The notes beneath the pieces were generated by a model that saw only the letters and a list, made by a program, of their open reading frames with translations, was not told where the DNA came from and made no database searches. Shown here in pieces: positions 11,122 to 18,861 of a stretch of 64,000 bases of DNA. The DNA is from Pseudoruegeria sp. HB172150. Its GTDB lineage: Bacteria > Pseudomonadota > Alphaproteobacteria > Rhodobacterales > Rhodobacteraceae. Each line of letters starts with the position of its first letter. The first letter of the stretch is position 1. A program made the position numbers and the translations under genes. The DNA is taken from positions 1,116,001 through 1,180,000 of the forward strand of contig NZ_JAATNG010000001.1 of NCBI RefSeq assembly GCF_013184805.1, written 5' to 3'.

Positions 11122-11163
11122 AGGCGCCGCAAGCGCCCACCCAGGGTCGGGCGCTGCCTTTTT
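11122..11163 (+). terminator. Probable terminator after the gabD-like gene
   Basis: AGCGCCC at 11132-11138 pairs with GGGCGCT at 11149-11155. An outer GGC/GCC pairing extends it, and TTTTT follows at 11159-11163. It is about 170 bases past the gabD-like stop and 70 bases before the convergent GNAT gene. Confidence 0.6.
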
Positions 11164-11234
11164 CGCAATGTTCGGGTGTCGCGCTGCTGATCGAGGCAGA
11201 TGTGCCGACCAAGAATCTTGATAACAGCAGTAAT

Positions 11235-11780
11235 TCACCCAAGCGTCGCGCGCACGTCCGCCATCGGAATACAGACCCTCTCCGGATTCAAAGGATCGCC
11301 AAGAGGCCGGAACCCAAGATCTTCGTAGAAATTCCAGCGCCGTTCGAAGTGGTCGTCCCTGAGGACATCGAGGACAATAGCTGCGGCGCCCATCTGATCG
11401 GCGATGCCCAGACATCGCCTCATGGCATCCACGACGAGGGCGGTTCCCAGCCCCTTGCCCTGCATGTCTTCGCGCACAGCCACCGCGCGGATGTAGATGA
11501 CCGGTATGTCTGGCACGCCTGCGCGCTGCCACTTCTCCGGGCCGAATTCTGCGCGGACAGCCATTGCGCCGAGCGCATAGAAGCCCAGCACGGCGGGATC
11601 GCCCTCTGCCGTTGCGATCCATGCGGCGACCATCCCGGCCCTGATCTGGTCCGAGAGCGACGATTTCAGGAAGTTGTCGATGGGTCCGAAGCCACAGGAG
11701 AAGGCGCTGCGGTCATGCAGCGCCTTGTCGAACCTCGCGATCGTCAGAGAGGGCAGGTGAGCCGCGGTCTCAGCCGGCAT
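11235..11780 (-). CDS. GNAT acetyltransferase toxin (TacT/AtaT-like)
   Basis: A 181-residue GNAT-fold protein placed directly after a DUF1778 antitoxin, overlapping it by 11 bases; this is the classical layout of TacAT-type toxin-antitoxin modules. Members of this toxin class acetylate the amino group of aminoacyl-tRNAs and stop translation. Seen: CGFGPIDNFLK near residue 29, the beta-4 strand IPVIYIRAVAVREDMQGKGLG with the acetyl-CoA loop QGKGLG, and FYEDLGFRPL near the C-terminus. All core GNAT elements are present, so it looks intact. The toxin role is inferred from pairing; a housekeeping N-acetyltransferase is less likely. Confidence 0.88.
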   Translation of the reverse strand: MPAETAAHLPSLTIARFDKALHDRSAFSCGFGPIDNFLKSSLSDQIRAGMVAAWIATAEGDPAVLGFYALGAMAVRAEFGPEKWQRAGVPDIPVIYIRAVAVREDMQGKGLGTALVVDAMRRCLGIADQMGAAAIVLDVLRDDHFERRWNFYEDLGFRPLGDPLNPERVCIPMADVRATLG

Positions 11781-12078
11781 CCTTCAGAAGGCCCTTCGAG
11801 GCTTCCGCAGCACGCGCCAGACCGGGCACGACCTTGCCGGGAGCCTCGACAGCTGCCCTGAACGCATCGAACGCCTCGACAGGCAGGACAGAAAGCGATG
11901 CACGCTGCTCGACCTCCTGCGCGCGCAGAAGAGCCGCCTGACGGATGAAGTCGGCTTCCTGCAGGCCGGTCGCGGCGGCGGCGGCCCTGATGCGCTCTTC
12001 ATCCGCGCGGTGCATGCGCAGTTCCTTGCGCGCTTCCATCTTGCCCGGGGTCGGGGTCACAGTCTTGATGGAAAACAT
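11770..12078 (-). CDS. DUF1778 ribbon-helix-helix antitoxin (TacA-like)
   Basis: A 102-residue antitoxin whose middle part (RKELRMHRADEERIRAAAAA, then TGLQEADFIRQAALLRAQEV) matches the DUF1778 ribbon-helix-helix pattern. The C-terminal half, with LPVEAFDAFRAAVEAP, is the segment that wraps and neutralises the GNAT toxin in this family. GAAGGAG sits 7 bases before the ATG. The protein is expected to bind its own promoter; a perfect 7-7-7 inverted repeat lies between the -35 and -10 boxes just upstream. First gene of the two-gene operon. Confidence 0.9.
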   Translation of the reverse strand: MFSIKTVTPTPGKMEARKELRMHRADEERIRAAAAATGLQEADFIRQAALLRAQEVEQRASLSVLPVEAFDAFRAAVEAPGKVVPGLARAAEASKGLLKDAG

Positions 12079-12101
12079 GGTCGGTCTCCTTCGGAGGTAA
12101 A

Positions 12102-12130
12102 TATGTACGGTATAACGCCGTACAAGTCAA
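12102..12130 (-). promoter_or_regulatory. Promoter and operator of the TacAT-like module
   Basis: On the minus strand TTGACT (12130-12125) and TACATA (12107-12102) are separated by exactly 17 bases. The inverted repeat TGTACGG-N7-CCGTACA (12104-12124) fills the spacer and touches the -10 box. This is the expected layout of an autorepressed toxin-antitoxin promoter. The start codon is 24 bases downstream. Confidence 0.75.
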
Positions 12131-12206
12131 GAATGCCAGTGGTCGGCAAGGCGATGTTCGGGCGGAGATCGGACACGGTGAAGAGATGCCACCGCCCATC
12201 CCACCT

Positions 12207-12232
12207 GCTCCGCCCGGCGGCACGCTGGGCAG
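12207..12232 (+). repeat. Direct repeat copy 2 on the other side of the TacAT-like module
   Basis: Matches 11011-11036 in 25 of 26 bases and in the same orientation. The second hairpin present at copy 1 is missing here, so copy 2 looks truncated. A shorter similarity (CCACCGCCCAT) lies close to both copies. Confidence 0.75.
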
Positions 12233-12264
12233 GGTTCGGGTGCTGAGGAGGCGGGCCGCCAGCC

Positions 12265-12298
12265 TTGACAAAAATGCGTAAAATGCGTAATTTACGCA
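12265..12298 (+). promoter_or_regulatory. Promoter and operator of the Phd/PemK-like module
   Basis: TTGACA at 12265-12270 and TAATTT at 12288-12293 are 17 bases apart. TGCGTA occurs at 12275 and again at 12284, where it forms the palindrome TGCGTAA-T-TTACGCA (12284-12298) covering the -10 box. Three half-sites suggest cooperative binding by the antitoxin and autorepression. GGAG at 12304-12307 precedes the ATG at 12317. Confidence 0.75.
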
Positions 12299-12316
12299 AA
12301 ACCGGAGCGCAAGCGC

Positions 12317-12568
12317 ATGACCGTCGAAGTCCCTGCTACCACGTTCGCACGCAACTTCCCCAAGATGAAGGAAGACGTCCGCGAGCATGGCATCATAGCT
12401 GTTCGCAGCCACAAGCGGACAGTAGGAGCCTTCATTTCTCCGGCCGTGCTGGAAGAACTCGAGACGCTCCGACGCCGCCAGCGCGAACTGACCCGTATCG
12501 AAGAAGCGGACGATGCTTTCTTCGAGGCGCTGGACGACGCGGTTGCATCCTACGACGATCCCGCCTGA
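12317..12568 (+). CDS. Phd/YefM-like antitoxin
   Basis: An 83-residue protein. Its start, VPATTFARNFPKMKEDVREH, is the Phd/YefM-type N-terminal DNA-binding fold (residues 4-50), and its acidic C-terminal tail (EEADDAFFEALDDAVASYDD) is of the sort that binds and neutralises a toxin. The promoter in front carries a clear operator. The partner toxin begins 3 bases after the stop but is frameshifted, so this antitoxin may now be an orphan. Family call is from pattern only. Confidence 0.8.
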   Translation: MTVEVPATTFARNFPKMKEDVREHGIIAVRSHKRTVGAFISPAVLEELETLRRRQRELTRIEEADDAFFEALDDAVASYDDPA

Positions 12569-12571
12569 CAG

Positions 12572-12993
12572 GTGGCGCTTCCCGAACCGCGGCCCGGCCT
12601 TGTTATCGGCTACGACTTCCTGTTCCGGGAACAGGCCGATGCTGGAATGGAAAACGCGGGCAAGCCCCACCCGGCGGCGATCCTCGTTGCGGTAAGGCAG
12701 GGGTGCAGACAAGGGTAAGCCTCGTCGCGATCAGCCATTCTCCCCCAAGTCCGGGCGACGAACCCTTCCGGCTGAAGCTGACGCCAGCCGAATGCAGGAC
12801 GATGGGCCTCGATGGACAGGACCACTGGATCAACCTGCGCGACATCAATTCGTTCGACTGGCCGGGTTACGACCTGGTCAGATCGGCGCCTGGCGGCGGC
12901 TACGTCTATGGCCGGATGTCGAAGGGTACCTTCGCCCGCCTCGTCGAAGCGTTGAAAGCCTGCGCTGGACGCCGCTCCATTTCGCGTGACTGA
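12572..12993 (+). pseudogene. PemK/MazF-like toxin broken by a one-base frameshift
   Basis: The GTG at 12572 opens a frame (VALPEPRPGLVIGYDFLFRE, later PAAILVAVRQG) that stops at TAA 12716-12718. The remainder of the same protein (VSLVAISHSPPSPGDEPFRL, then GLDGQDHWINLRDINSFDWP) continues in another frame to TGA 12991-12993. Joined, they give about 140 residues that match the alphaproteobacterial PemK-like growth-inhibitor pattern along their whole length. The switch is a -1 shift at the GGGG run 12700-12703; one extra G would restore the frame. This may be a true inactivating deletion, a programmed slip or a sequencing error in a homopolymer. Confidence 0.8.
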
Positions 12994-13075
12994 ACAGCGA
13001 TTATTGGCCGTCAGATCCATGCGAAAAACCAGCCCCCAAACCTCGCCCAAATCGTTACTTTCGCGTTACCCTCAC

Positions 13076-13113
13076 CCTTTCAACCACTTGAAAGGCGTCC
13101 CCATGAGGACGCC
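13076..13113 (+). other. Twin hairpins in the leader of polA
   Basis: Two perfect hairpins abut: CCTTTCAA-ccac-TTGAAAGG (13076-13095) and GGCGTCC-ccatga-GGACGCC (13094-13113), sharing two bases. No T-run follows, so they are not a standard terminator. A palindrome, CGTCCGGACG, lies at 13125-13134. The set sits 60-100 bases before polA and could be a leader structure or the end of a small RNA. Confidence 0.5.
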
Positions 13114-13173
13114 CCGACAGAGCCCGTCCGGACGCACCTCATATCTGGACCCTCCCGCCCCATGAGGCTACCA

Positions 13174-15999
13174 ATGAGCCACTCGGAAAAAGGGGCCCCA
13201 TCCATGGCTTTCGGCAAAGGCTGTCACCTCCACCTGATCGACGGATCGGCCTTCATCTTCCGCGCCTTCCACGCGCTCCCGCCCCTGACCCGAAAGTCCG
13301 ACGGCCTCCCCATCGGCGCCGTCTCCGGCTTCGTCAACATGATCTGGAAGATGGTCGAGGATAACAAGGGTCCCGACGCCCCCACCCACGTCGCCGTCGT
13401 CTTCGACAAGGGCTCCCATACCTTCCGGAACGACATGTACGACCTCTACAAGGCCAACCGCGACGAGATGCCCGAGGACCTGCGCCCGCAGATCCCGCTG
13501 ACCCGCGACGCCACCCGCGCCTTCAACATCGCCTGCCTCGAGCAGGAAGGCTACGAGGCTGACGACATCATCGCGGCACTGTCCTGCCAGGCCCGCGACG
13601 CCGGCGGGCGGGTGACGATCATCTCCTCCGACAAGGACCTGATGCAGCTGGTCGGCGACGGGGTCGAGATGTTCGACGCCATGAAGAACCGCCGCATCGG
13701 CGTCGAGGAGGTCGAGGAGAAATTCGGCGTCGGCCCGGACAGGGTGATAGACGTGCAGGCGCTGGCCGGCGACTCCGTCGACAACGTCCCCGGTGCGCCG
13801 GGCATCGGCATCAAGACCGCGGCGCTTCTGATCAACGAGTTCGGCTCGCTGGAGGACCTTCTGGACCGGGCGGAGGAGATCAAGCAGCCGAAGCGGCGGC
13901 AGACCCTGATCGACAACCGCGAGCAGATCGAGCTCTCGAAGAAGCTTGTCACGCTCGACTGCGACACGCCGGTCGAGGTGACACTGGACGATCTGGAAGT
14001 GAAAGAGCCGGACGCCACGGTTCTAATGAATTTCCTCGCCGCGATGGAATTCCGGACGGTCACCAAGCGTGTGGCAGAGGCGCTGGGCGTCGAGGCGCCG
14101 GTGATCGAGGATACTGCCCCGCCGGTTGAGGAGCCTGAGGCCGAGGAACAGGTCCCCTTCAAACCCGAAGACTACGAATGGGTGAAGGACGCCGCAGCGC
14201 TGCAGGTGTGGGTCGACCGCATCAACGAGCGCGGCTGGGTCGCCGTCGATACAGAGACCACCGGCCTGAACGAGATGATCGCGGGGTTGGTGGGCATCTC
14301 GCTGTCGGTGGAGCCGGGCGAAGCCTGCTATATCCCGGTGGCGCACAAGGCATCAGCCGAGGGCGGGCTGTTCGACGACGGACAACTGGCCGAGGGGCAG
14401 ATGGGCCTGGACGAGGCGCTGGAGTTGCTGAAGCCGGTGCTGGAGAACGACGCCGTCCTCAAGATTGGCCAGAACATGAAGTACGACGCCAAGATATTCG
14501 CTCGCTACGGGATCGAGGTGGCGCCGATCGACGACACCATGCTGATGTCCTACGCGATGCATGGCGGCGAGCATGGGCATGGGATGGATCTGCTCAGTGA
14601 GAAGTATCTTGGCCACCAGCCCATCCCGATCAAGGAGCTGATCGGCACCGGCAAATCGCAGATCACTTTCGACCGGGTCGACGTGGCCGAGGCGGTGAAA
14701 TACGCCGCCGAGGACGCCGACATCACGCTGCGGCTGTGGAAGCTGTTCAAGCCGCAGTTGCACCGCGCCCGCGTCACCACCGTCTACGAGACGCTGGAAC
14801 GACCGATGGTTCCGGTGCTGAAGCGGATGGAGATGGCGGGCATCAAGGTCGACCGCAACACGCTGTCGCGCATGTCCAACGCGTTCTCGCAAAAGATGGC
14901 GGCGCTGGAGGCGGAGATCCATGAACTGGCGGGCGAGACTTTCAATGTCGGTTCGCCGAAGCAGCTGGGCGAGATCCTGTTCGACAAGATGGGACTGGAG
15001 GGTGGCAAACGTGGCAAGACCGGCGCCTATTCGACGCCGGCGGATGTGCTGGAGGATCTGGCGACGATCCACGAACTGCCGGCGCGGGTGCTGGACTGGC
15101 GGCAGCTGTCGAAGCTGAAATCCACCTATACCGACGCGCTGCAGGACCACATCAACCCGGATACCGGGCGGGTCCACACCTCTTATTCTATCGCGGGCGC
15201 CAACACCGGACGGCTCGCCTCGACCGATCCGAACCTGCAGAACATCCCGGTTCGGACTGAGGAAGGCCGCCGCATCCGCGAGGCTTTCGTGGCGGAGGAC
15301 GGCAAGTTATTGCTGTCGCTCGATTATTCCCAGATCGAGCTGCGCATCCTGGCGCATATCGCGGATATTCCCGAGCTGAAACAGGCGTTCGAGGATGGTG
15401 TCGACATCCACGCGCTGACCGCGTCGGAGATGTTCAACGTTCCTCTGGACGAGATGACGCCGGATATCCGGCGTCAGGCCAAGGCGATCAATTTCGGGGT
15501 GATCTACGGGATTTCGGGCTTTGGGCTGGCTCGGAACCTGCGGATCCCGAGGGGCGAGGCGCAGGGCTTCATCGACCGCTATTTCGAGCGCTTCCCGGGG
15601 ATCAAGGATTATATGGATGCGACGGTGAAATACGCCAAGGAAAACGGGCATGTCGCCACGCTTTTCGGTCGGCGCATCCACACGCCCGAGATCAACGCCA
15701 AGGGGCCGCATGCGGGCTTCGCGCGGCGCGCGGCAATCAACGCGCCGATCCAGGGCTCGGCGGCGGATATCATCCGGCGCGCGATGGTCCGGATGGACGA
15801 CGCCATCGACGGGCTGCCCGCGAGAATGCTGCTGCAGGTCCATGACGAACTGATCTTCGAGGTGGATAAGGGCGCCGAGGAAGACGTGATTACCCGCGTC
15901 CGCGACGTCATGGAAGGCGCGGCGATGCCGGCGGTTAAGCTGGACGTGCCGCTGGTGGTGGATGCCGGGCAGGGGGCGAACTGGGCCGAGGCGCACTAG
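13174..15999 (+). CDS. polA: DNA polymerase I
   Basis: A 941-residue family A polymerase that fills gaps, removes RNA primers and repairs DNA. Seen in order: the 5'-3' exonuclease (LIDGSAFIFRAFHALPP, then YEADDIIAAL and ALAGDSVDNVPG, about residues 10-300); an active-looking 3'-5' proofreading domain (DTETTGLNEM, KIGQNMKYD, YAAEDADITLRL); and the polymerase domain with LSLDYSQIELRILAHI, RRQAKAINFGVIYG and QVHDELIFEV (motifs A, B and C). All catalytic residues of the three activities appear present. The start at 13174 has TGAGG six bases upstream; 13204 is an equally plausible start closer to the usual family N-terminus. Confidence 0.97.
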   Translation: MSHSEKGAPSMAFGKGCHLHLIDGSAFIFRAFHALPPLTRKSDGLPIGAVSGFVNMIWKMVEDNKGPDAPTHVAVVFDKGSHTFRNDMYDLYKANRDEMPEDLRPQIPLTRDATRAFNIACLEQEGYEADDIIAALSCQARDAGGRVTIISSDKDLMQLVGDGVEMFDAMKNRRIGVEEVEEKFGVGPDRVIDVQALAGDSVDNVPGAPGIGIKTAALLINEFGSLEDLLDRAEEIKQPKRRQTLIDNREQIELSKKLVTLDCDTPVEVTLDDLEVKEPDATVLMNFLAAMEFRTVTKRVAEALGVEAPVIEDTAPPVEEPEAEEQVPFKPEDYEWVKDAAALQVWVDRINERGWVAVDTETTGLNEMIAGLVGISLSVEPGEACYIPVAHKASAEGGLFDDGQLAEGQMGLDEALELLKPVLENDAVLKIGQNMKYDAKIFARYGIEVAPIDDTMLMSYAMHGGEHGHGMDLLSEKYLGHQPIPIKELIGTGKSQITFDRVDVAEAVKYAAEDADITLRLWKLFKPQLHRARVTTVYETLERPMVPVLKRMEMAGIKVDRNTLSRMSNAFSQKMAALEAEIHELAGETFNVGSPKQLGEILFDKMGLEGGKRGKTGAYSTPADVLEDLATIHELPARVLDWRQLSKLKSTYTDALQDHINPDTGRVHTSYSIAGANTGRLASTDPNLQNIPVRTEEGRRIREAFVAEDGKLLLSLDYSQIELRILAHIADIPELKQAFEDGVDIHALTASEMFNVPLDEMTPDIRRQAKAINFGVIYGISGFGLARNLRIPRGEAQGFIDRYFERFPGIKDYMDATVKYAKENGHVATLFGRRIHTPEINAKGPHAGFARRAAINAPIQGSAADIIRRAMVRMDDAIDGLPARMLLQVHDELIFEVDKGAEEDVITRVRDVMEGAAMPAVKLDVPLVVDAGQGANWAEAH

Positions 16000-16319
16000 G
16001 CTGGAGCAATCACTGTCAACGGGCAACGGAAAACCACGCGAAAATGTACCCGACGAGGCCACTCTCGCCCCGGGGTCCATCCGTCTCTGCCTGTTCCTGA
16101 GGTTCTGCCGTACCTGATAAAGTGGCGGCGCCGCCCTCGACATGCCCGTTCGGTCCCGGCGTTTCCGCCGGTTGCCTGGCTGACCGTCCCTGCACCCAAT
16201 GAAGAGGTGGTCTTGGGGACCGGATCGTCTGTCATTTGCGCAGAAAGCTACCCCCGCGCCGTGGCCACGGCACGGGGAATAGCCTGGGCGCAGTTCACGC
16301 GCAGTTAACTATGCGTGCG
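16000..16319. other. 320-base intergenic region between convergent genes
   Basis: No terminator with a T-run and no RNA gene is seen. On the minus strand between 16235 and 16018, two different frames give stretches with protein-like composition (TSSLGAGTVSQATGGNAGTE in one, SGTAEPQEQAETDGPRGES in another), which could be a decayed small gene. Evidence is weak and I do not call it. Confidence 0.3.
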
Positions 16320-16736
16320 CTACTCGGCAGCCAGATGTACTGGCGAGACGCGATGGCGCGGCGGCTGGAACTCGACACGGCCAACGGTGAACTGGCCGTA
16401 GTGGCAGGTCAGTTCCTCGCCCGCCGGGATCAGACGGGTGGCGACGCCGCGCGACGGGTTCGACAGGTCCAAATTCGGCACGTCCGCATGGTTCATGAAC
16501 AGGCCCTCGTCGCAGTCCAGAACGACACGGTCCGGATCACCGGGGTGCTCGTAGGTATAGCGTTCGAGGAACTCGCGGAAATGCTTCGGCGCGCGCTCGA
16601 TGTCCTCGCGCTCGTAGGACACGTCGAAACGCGGATCGTAAAGCCAGACCAGCCCACCCTTGCGGATGTCGGTATGAGCGAAAACACCCAGCCCCTCGAT
16701 ACGCGAAGGGGCGAGATAGCAGCGCACCATCATCAT
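16320..16736 (-). CDS. SET domain protein
   Basis: A 138-residue protein consisting almost only of a SET domain, the fold of S-adenosylmethionine-dependent lysine methyltransferases. Seen: GLGVFAHTDIRKG near residues 15-27; FMNHADVPNLDLS near 80-92, which holds the NHS-like cofactor motif (NHAdvPN); and GEELTCHYG at 106-114 with the catalytic-type tyrosine Y113. There is no pre-SET zinc cluster and no cysteine-rich post-SET. The target could be a protein lysine; nothing in the neighbourhood indicates which. Three consecutive ATG codons make the exact start uncertain by one or two residues. Confidence 0.85.
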   Translation of the reverse strand: MMMVRCYLAPSRIEGLGVFAHTDIRKGGLVWLYDPRFDVSYEREDIERAPKHFREFLERYTYEHPGDPDRVVLDCDEGLFMNHADVPNLDLSNPSRGVATRLIPAGEELTCHYGQFTVGRVEFQPPRHRVSPVHLAAE

Positions 16737-16899
16737 GCGCGGTCCATCCTGTGCTGAAAGGCCGGCCGCCAGATCCGGACCGGTGACGTAGGGGGCAGGC
16801 CCCCGCGCCTAGCGGTGTTCGCAAGATCATCCTAAGCGGCAAAACCGCAAACTATGCAATTGGAAACTGTGGCCCTCGGGAGGAATTGATCGGCAGAGA

Positions 16900-17562
16900 T
16901 CATTCCGGGCGCGGCGCTAGGCGGGCGGCGATGGCGGGCAGTTCGGCGAAATCGTCGAAGGTCGCGTCGTGATAGAGATCCTCGACCGGCGCCTTGCGGA
17001 ACCCGTGGGTGAAAAGCGCCATCGGGATGCCAGCGTTCTTCGCGCTGTCGGAGTCCACCTCGCTGTCGCCGACGAACAGGAACCGGCGGGCGTGAAGCTG
17101 GTCGATCACGTGGTTGACGGCTGCGGCATCGGGTTTTCGCGGGTAGGGGCCGTCGCCGAAGGCCCAGGCGTCGAAATAAGGCGCAAGGCCGAGATGCGCG
17201 GTGACGGCACGGGCCGGGCCCTCGGGCTTGTTGGTGCACAACGCGAGGCGGTAGCCGTCGGATTTCAGGGCGTCGAGCGCGTCCATGACGTTCGGATAGA
17301 GGGTCGTGTGTTCGACCGCGGTCACGTATTTCGCGTGGAAATTCCGGTACATGCGGTCGTGACGTTCGGGTGTGTCCTCCAGACCCTCGGCTTCGATACA
17401 GCTTGAGATCAGGCGGCTGAGCCCGCTGCCAACGAAGCTGGTCACGGTTCCGAGGTCCAATGGCTTCAGCCCTTCAGCTTCCAGCATCTCGGTGGCGCAG
17501 GCGTGGATATCGCGGCTGGCATCGATAAGGGTGCCGTCGAGGTCGAAGATAACAGCGCTCAC
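16900..17562 (-). CDS. HAD-family phosphatase, phosphoglycolate phosphatase-like
   Basis: A HAD hydrolase of 220 residues with all four motifs: FDLDGTLID (nucleophile Asp), LCTNKPEG (motif II), KPDAAAVNHV (Lys) and FVGDSEVDSDSAKNAG (acidic motif IV). The helical cap between motifs I and II is of the Gph type, so 2-phosphoglycolate is a reasonable substrate, but the family is promiscuous. The GTG at 17562 is chosen because it forms a GTGA overlap with the stop of the upstream redoxin gene, implying coupled translation; an ATG at 17574 is the alternative. Confidence 0.85.
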   Translation of the reverse strand: MSAVIFDLDGTLIDASRDIHACATEMLEAEGLKPLDLGTVTSFVGSGLSRLISSCIEAEGLEDTPERHDRMYRNFHAKYVTAVEHTTLYPNVMDALDALKSDGYRLALCTNKPEGPARAVTAHLGLAPYFDAWAFGDGPYPRKPDAAAVNHVIDQLHARRFLFVGDSEVDSDSAKNAGIPMALFTHGFRKAPVEDLYHDATFDDFAELPAIAARLAPRPE

Positions 17563-18110
17563 GCCGCCTTCCACTTGATCGAGCAGCCCATCGACGGCAC
17601 CTGTTCGCGAGGGCCTTCGCCCGTCTCGGCGATGCGGCGCATGGCGTCGACCAGTTCGCGCGGCGTGCCGGGGGCGGCGGGGTTTTTGCCGGCCTCGTCC
17701 AGACGTCCGCGATATTGCAGTTCCAAGTCCTGATTGTAGCCGAAGAAATCCGGGGTGCAGACGGCACCGTAGGCGCGGGCGGTCGTCTGGCTTTCGTCGT
17801 AGAGATAGGGGAAAGGGAAGCTGTTCGCCTCTGCCACCTTCTTCATGTTTTCGAAGCTGTCGGCGGGGTAGTCGTTTACGTCATTGGCTGAGATCGCGAC
17901 GACGCCGATGCCGATGTCCTGCAGGGTCTTCATGTCGGTGACGAGGCGGTCGAGGATGCCTTTAACATACGGGCAGTGATTGCAGATGAACATGATCAGT
18001 GTGCCGTTTTCGCCGCGGATGTCTTGAAGCGAGTAGGACTTGCCGTCAGTGGCGGGCAGCGTGAAATCCGTTGCAGGTGTACCGAAATCGCAGACAGGGG
18101 TGCTGGGCAT
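17559..18110 (-). CDS. Thioredoxin-fold redoxin (AhpC/TSA-like)
   Basis: A 183-residue redoxin. The active-site CNHCPYVK gives a CxxC pair at C43 and C46, followed by the strand VVAISANDVNDYPADSFENM and a cis-Pro region near AVCTPDFFGYN. This pattern belongs to a thioredoxin-family clade with AhpC/TSA domains found widely in proteobacteria. No signal peptide is seen, so it should act in the cytoplasm as a thiol reductase or peroxidase. It is translationally coupled to the HAD phosphatase. A clear GGAGGAGAG stretch precedes the ATG. Confidence 0.85.
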   Translation of the reverse strand: MPSTPVCDFGTPATDFTLPATDGKSYSLQDIRGENGTLIMFICNHCPYVKGILDRLVTDMKTLQDIGIGVVAISANDVNDYPADSFENMKKVAEANSFPFPYLYDESQTTARAYGAVCTPDFFGYNQDLELQYRGRLDEAGKNPAAPGTPRELVDAMRRIAETGEGPREQVPSMGCSIKWKAA

Positions 18111-18196
18111 GGGACTCTCCTCCGGGTCTATGCGCGGCAGTATAGGGCTGCGGTTCTGCGAGGCCAGCCGTTAGGAGCGGTGCGCGCAGCGGCGGT

Positions 18197-18739
18197 TCAG
18201 CCCTGCGGGCGCGAGATGAACCCGTCGATCCTGTAGACGCTGCCATATGCGCCGGGATTGCTCATCACCCGGACGCTGGACCAGTCGTTACCGCGGGAGA
18301 CGTCGATGACCGACATATCGAGCGACACCTGATTACGGCTCCAGTTAGCGTGGTCGATCAGTATTTCGCGGTCAGAGACGATTTCGGAAACCACCGCGAT
18401 ATGACCCATCGGCAGTTTGCCGGTGCCAGAAAAGGCCATGACGGCGCCGGGGATCGGAGCGTGGCCGCGTTCGTAGACACCGGCGGACTGACGCCACCAG
18501 GTATTCGCGTTGCCGTGGATGTCGATGCCGGAGGCGTTGCGGGCGAAGGGCACGCACCAGACGCGCTGACCGGCGGAGTTCATTTCAGAGGCGATGATGA
18601 CGGCGCGGCTGACAAGTTCATCATTCACCGACGGGCTTTCGATTTCCCTGACCTTGCCGCAGGCGGCGGTCAGCAACAATAGCGCGCCCAACATCATCAG
18701 GCGCAGCCGGTTCGGCTGTTGAACGAAATTTTCCCTCAT
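18197..18739 (-). CDS. CHAP-domain lipoprotein (putative peptidoglycan amidase)
   Basis: A 180-residue lipoprotein. The hydrophobic N-terminus ends in the lipobox LTAAC (C27). The CHAP domain follows: VWCVPFARNASGIDIHGNANT with the nucleophile C62, and MGHIAVVSEI with the catalytic H113, then ILIDHANW. This is the Cys-His pattern of amidases and endopeptidases that cut peptidoglycan peptides. The protein is expected to be anchored in the outer membrane facing the periplasm, where it may act in wall remodelling. It stands alone between the redoxin and rpe. Confidence 0.88.
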   Translation of the reverse strand: MRENFVQQPNRLRLMMLGALLLLTAACGKVREIESPSVNDELVSRAVIIASEMNSAGQRVWCVPFARNASGIDIHGNANTWWRQSAGVYERGHAPIPGAVMAFSGTGKLPMGHIAVVSEIVSDREILIDHANWSRNQVSLDMSVIDVSRGNDWSSVRVMSNPGAYGSVYRIDGFISRPQG

Positions 18740-18861
18740 CTGTCCCCGGCCGTTTTGTCTGCCGCGATCCTTTTTCGGATCTTCGGGCCGGAGTTTGGCA
18801 AATCTGCCGGGAAAATCAAGAGTCTGTTACAGATTCTTTCAGCAGGTCGCGGAAACCCGCG

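Noticed and set aside
9256-11622. A 788-codon minus-strand open frame covering the gabD-like gene
   Set aside because: It is an antisense frame of a GC-rich gene. The composition is Arg/Gly/Ala-heavy, no family motif appears, and the plus-strand aldehyde dehydrogenase is certain.
16018-16235. Decayed small gene in the polA-SET interval
   Set aside because: Two frames show protein-like stretches that could be joined by a frameshift, but I recognise no family and cannot exclude chance.
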